64,000 nt of DNA from CAYRHJ01 sp964424105 (GTDB taxonomy: Bacteria; Planctomycetota; Phycisphaerae; UBA1845): contig CAYRHJ010000005.1 in assembly GCA_964424105.1 (NCBI GenBank), positions 47,300-111,299 on the forward strand, in the 5' to 3' direction. Below are positions 61,224 through 64,000 of this stretch, piece by piece. The translations under genes were made by a program, and so were the position numbers. Position 1 is the stretch's first letter. Every line of letters starts with the position of its first letter. The notes under the pieces are model-generated. The model was not told the origin of the DNA. It made no database searches and saw nothing but the letters and a program-made list of their open reading frames with translations.

Positions 61224-64000
61224 ATGGTGTATAAACAGTCAAAACAGTGGCGGATCGTCATCGGGCGAGCGGGATGTTTGAGTTGGGCATTGTTGTTCGT
61301 GCTCGCGGCGACCGCGACGGCGGACGTGCGTGAGCCGGGAAAAATTCGACTTGCCCGTGAATCGCTGCTGCCCGCGCTGCCCGGCCAACCCTACTCCGGC
61401 GTCGTGGAATTCACGTCGCCGCGGGATGGCGTGATAGAAAACGTCGAGATCGGCTGGATAGGTCGAGAGTTCAGCTCGGTAGAACTTTCCGCTGCGATCA
61501 ACGTGAAGCGTGGCCGGACGATCCGCATACCGTTTCAAGCCGACGTTTGGGAGGGCGACGAAAAGCTGGAAATCCACGTCACCGTGGACGGAGAGCAGTT
61601 CGAAAAGACGTTCGACCTAAGCCCGGAGCGAATCGCGGCCATCGGAAAAGACCGGTCCTCTTCGCGGGTTGACGATGGCGGGGCGCTTCCACCTCCCGAT
61701 GGCGGCGGCGCGGTTCCGCCCGGCGATGTCGGCAGCGGCCCCGCTCCGCAGGGCTGCGACGATTATCTGATTCGCGTTCGCGGGCGGATTGAATATGTCC
61801 GGCCTGATGGACAGGTCATCGGTGTGGACGGAATCCGCATTCAGATCATGGACGAGGACACGGTCGATTCCGAGGTGATGTACGACGGCCCCACGAATGA
61901 ACAGGGCTACTTCGACGTAACGCTGTGCTGGGATGATTGCGACATCAGCGGCTGCGATGATCCGGACGTATACCTGCGCTACGAGTGCAACACCGGCTCA
62001 TCGACGATAATGAACGACGACGCTGGGGACGACATCTACGCCTGGAGCACAATCGACACGCTGATCTTCGAGGACCACACCGGCCCCGACATCGACTTCG
62101 GCAACCTGCGGCCGACGGACACAGCCACGTTTCCGGCCCTGCACATCCATAACTCGATTAACCGCGCGCATCGCTATGTATTTGAAAGCGTCGGCTACTA
62201 TTCCGCGCACGTGGCGGTTGTGTGGCAGGATGGAAACGGCGCCTTTTATGTCGCTGACGACGATGAAGTCCATATCGGCCCGGATGAACAATGGAACGAG
62301 GGCACGCAGGTCCACGAGTGGGGCCATCATCTACTGTACGAGTGGACCGCGCCGGCCGCCACGATGTACTGCAACGGTTTTTGCGATGCGAATCCCGCCG
62401 GGTGCCCCGATGCGTGCGTCGGCGGGGGTGGGCATTGCATCTGGTGCAACGAGATTGACACTGTTGCGTGGAACGAGGGATTTCCCAACTGGCTCGGTTC
62501 GGTCGTGATGCGTACCTGGCAAGGCCGCTACAACAACCCGCCGCCGCTGGCGATCAATGACTTCCGTTACACGCTCGAAGTGCTTCAGAATTGCCAGTGC
62601 GACAGCATGCCGCACAATGCGCTGACCACCGAAGGGTTCGTCGGCGCGCTCTTGCGCGACATCGAGGACCCTGTCCAAGATGCCGGGCAGGTCTCCTGCC
62701 CGCAGGATTCGCTGGCCCTTGACGGCGACGAGATTCTGGCCGTCGTGCGTGACTATCAGCCGATCCGCATCACCGAATTCATCAACGGATTCCGGGCCGA
62801 ATTTCCGCAGCTCGACCACGACTTTCGCAGCACCGCCCAAGCCGTCGCACCTGTGTACGTCGCGGGCTGGACATTACCGCCGCTTCAGACGTTCTTCCCC
62901 AGCGGTTGCGGCGCCTATCGCAACGGCGAGACGATCACGCTTTCAATACTGGCCAACGCCTCGCAGTATTCAAGCTGCATGCAATGGCGGCGCGACGGCG
63001 TGAATCTCGTAGACGGCGTGAGCCGCGTGAGCGGCGCAACGACGACGATGCTGACCATCACAGATGCAGGGGAGAGTGACGCCGGGCAGTACACGCTGCG
63101 GATCACATCATGCGACGGCGCGCCGCCGACGCAATGCAACGGAACGCAAACGACGACTTCGCCGCCGATTGCCGTGCGCGTCATCGATGCCGACCCACCG
63201 GCCTACCGCGTCACGGGCTGGGGCCGCAACACCTACGGCGGGCTGGGCCGCGGGACGTTCATTCCCGACTTTGACGTGAATCCGGGCGACGTGATCAACC
63301 TGAACAACGTGATCGCCGTAACGGCGGGTCAATACAACTCGCACGCGATCCTCTCCGACGGCACCGTCTGGGGCTGGGGCTACCGCCACCTGGGTGATGG
63401 CACGAGTCAAACCAGCGCCACGCCCGTGCAGGCCAACGGCCTGAGCGACATCGTCGCCGTTTCCGGCGGCGGTGGCGGCGGAACCAGCATGGCGCTGGAC
63501 GCCAGCGGGCACGTGTGGACGTGGGGCGAGGGAGGCACAGGCCAACTCGGAATCGCAGACCTCTATCTCGCGCTCAACCCCGTACAATTGAACCTGGAAT
63601 GCGTGGTGGATATTTCGATGGGTTACTACAGCGCCGCGGCCGTCACCGGCGATGGTTCGCTATGGGTTTGGGGACTCGATTACTACGGCCAATTCGGGCT
63701 TGGCACGGGCACAATCACTCATCGGACGCCGCAGCGCGTGACCGAACTGAGCAACGTCGTCGAAGTCGAGGTGGGGGCCTTTCATACGCTGGCGCGCCTT
63801 GCGGACGGCACGGTCTGGGGGGCAGGGCAGAACGCGCTCGGACAACTCGGCGATGGAACCGTGGTGGATCGCAACCGCTTCGTGCAAACCATCGGGCTGT
63901 CGGACGTGACGCAGATTTCGGCCGGCTGGCAGCACAGCCTGGCGGTACGGTCCGATTCGACCCCGTGGGCCTGGGGCCATTACTGGGCCATCGGGACCGG
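61224..64000 (+). CDS. Secreted zincin-Ig-RCC1 protein, C-terminus cut by window edge
   Basis: The frame is open from ATG 61224 (GGAG upstream) to the window end, at least 925 residues. A signal peptide (LSWALLFVLAATATADV) is followed by a beta domain, a Gly/Pro/Asp linker, and a carbohydrate- or CNA-B-like region. Residues about 360-440 hold VHEWGHHLLYEWTA (HExxH zincin) and WNEGFPNWLGSVV, where the Glu could be the third zinc ligand. Next is an Ig-like domain (QWRRDGVNLVDGVSRV and SDAGQYTLRI). After that RCC1-type repeats start (VTGWGRNTYGGLGRG, VWGWGYRHLGDGT, VWTWGEGGTGQLG, LWVWGLDYYGQFGLG). No family combining these three is known to me. It diverges from the sigma/kinase pair across 250 bases. 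Confidence 0.85.
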   Translation, partial: MVYKQSKQWRIVIGRAGCLSWALLFVLAATATADVREPGKIRLARESLLPALPGQPYSGVVEFTSPRDGVIENVEIGWIGREFSSVELSAAINVKRGRTIRIPFQADVWEGDEKLEIHVTVDGEQFEKTFDLSPERIAAIGKDRSSSRVDDGGALPPPDGGGAVPPGDVGSGPAPQGCDDYLIRVRGRIEYVRPDGQVIGVDGIRIQIMDEDTVDSEVMYDGPTNEQGYFDVTLCWDDCDISGCDDPDVYLRYECNTGSSTIMNDDAGDDIYAWSTIDTLIFEDHTGPDIDFGNLRPTDTATFPALHIHNSINRAHRYVFESVGYYSAHVAVVWQDGNGAFYVADDDEVHIGPDEQWNEGTQVHEWGHHLLYEWTAPAATMYCNGFCDANPAGCPDACVGGGGHCIWCNEIDTVAWNEGFPNWLGSVVMRTWQGRYNNPPPLAINDFRYTLEVLQNCQCDSMPHNALTTEGFVGALLRDIEDPVQDAGQVSCPQDSLALDGDEILAVVRDYQPIRITEFINGFRAEFPQLDHDFRSTAQAVAPVYVAGWTLPPLQTFFPSGCGAYRNGETITLSILANASQYSSCMQWRRDGVNLVDGVSRVSGATTTMLTITDAGESDAGQYTLRITSCDGAPPTQCNGTQTTTSPPIAVRVIDADPPAYRVTGWGRNTYGGLGRGTFIPDFDVNPGDVINLNNVIAVTAGQYNSHAILSDGTVWGWGYRHLGDGTSQTSATPVQANGLSDIVAVSGGGGGGTSMALDASGHVWTWGEGGTGQLGIADLYLALNPVQLNLECVVDISMGYYSAAAVTGDGSLWVWGLDYYGQFGLGTGTITHRTPQRVTELSNVVEVEVGAFHTLARLADGTVWGAGQNALGQLGDGTVVDRNRFVQTIGLSDVTQISAGWQHSLAVRSDSTPWAWGHYWAIGT

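Overview
The window looks like chromosomal DNA of a planctomycete (Planctomycetota, possibly Phycisphaerae-like). The clues are: an ECF sigma factor abutting a serine/threonine kinase with a WD40 receptor part; a PEP-CTERM exported protein; a secreted protein with a dockerin-like start and FG-GAP repeats; a small membrane protein with a CxxCGYDxRG...CPEC zinc ribbon; a GH3-family protein; LPP20-like exported proteins; and high GC. No transposase, rRNA operon or CRISPR array is visible. This assignment is inference from gene content only.

Layout. 1-1.1 kb: 3' part of a coiled-coil exported protein (minus strand), then tRNA-Val(CAC) at 1.7 kb. 1.7-10.2 kb: a minus-strand glycan locus. It holds a hexapeptide acetyltransferase, a GT2 glycosyltransferase, a Gfo/Idh dehydrogenase, a DegT aminotransferase, a B12-type radical SAM enzyme and a GT-C-like membrane protein. 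The dehydrogenase, aminotransferase and acetyltransferase match the WlbA/WlbC/WlbB steps that make a 2,3-diacetamido uronic acid sugar nucleotide. 10.3-18.3 kb: truD, a repeat-riddled membrane-anchored protein, rsmE, a copper-type P-ATPase and glutamine-dependent nadE. 18.4-22.9 kb: a minus-strand set of exported proteins (two LPP20-like proteins, two lipoproteins, a CxxC thioredoxin-like protein). 23.5-31.4 kb: PEP-CTERM protein, enolase-superfamily enzyme, zinc-ribbon membrane protein, CopD-like protein, acs, waaA, cysC. 31.5-42.7 kb: a long mosaic alaS, two PilZ proteins, hsp20, GH3, truB, a cysteine-rich exported protein and an MFS-acyltransferase fusion.

43.3-51.9 kb: a complete F1Fo ATP synthase operon on the plus strand (atpZ-like, I-like, B, E, F, H, A, G, D, C) with repeats between atpH/atpA and atpD/atpC. 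52.5-54.4 kb: a putative PD-(D/E)XK-type protein followed by the N-terminal stub of a type III-like modification methyltransferase, probably a decayed restriction-modification locus. 54.6-57.0 kb: secreted protein with 14 FG-GAP repeats. 57.1-60.9 kb: ECF sigma factor and transmembrane kinase with about 14 WD40 repeats. 61.2 kb to the edge: a secreted protein joining an HEWGH zincin motif, an Ig-like domain and RCC1 repeats, truncated by the window.

The most distinctive feature is a dense set of small dispersed palindromic repeats. There are at least four families. One appears in a longer 94-bp form with 14-bp terminal inverted repeats, one copy is split by a 98-bp MITE-like insertion, and one hypothetical gene carries four repeat copies read through in frame. 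In-frame minisatellites at the ends of several genes add to this picture.
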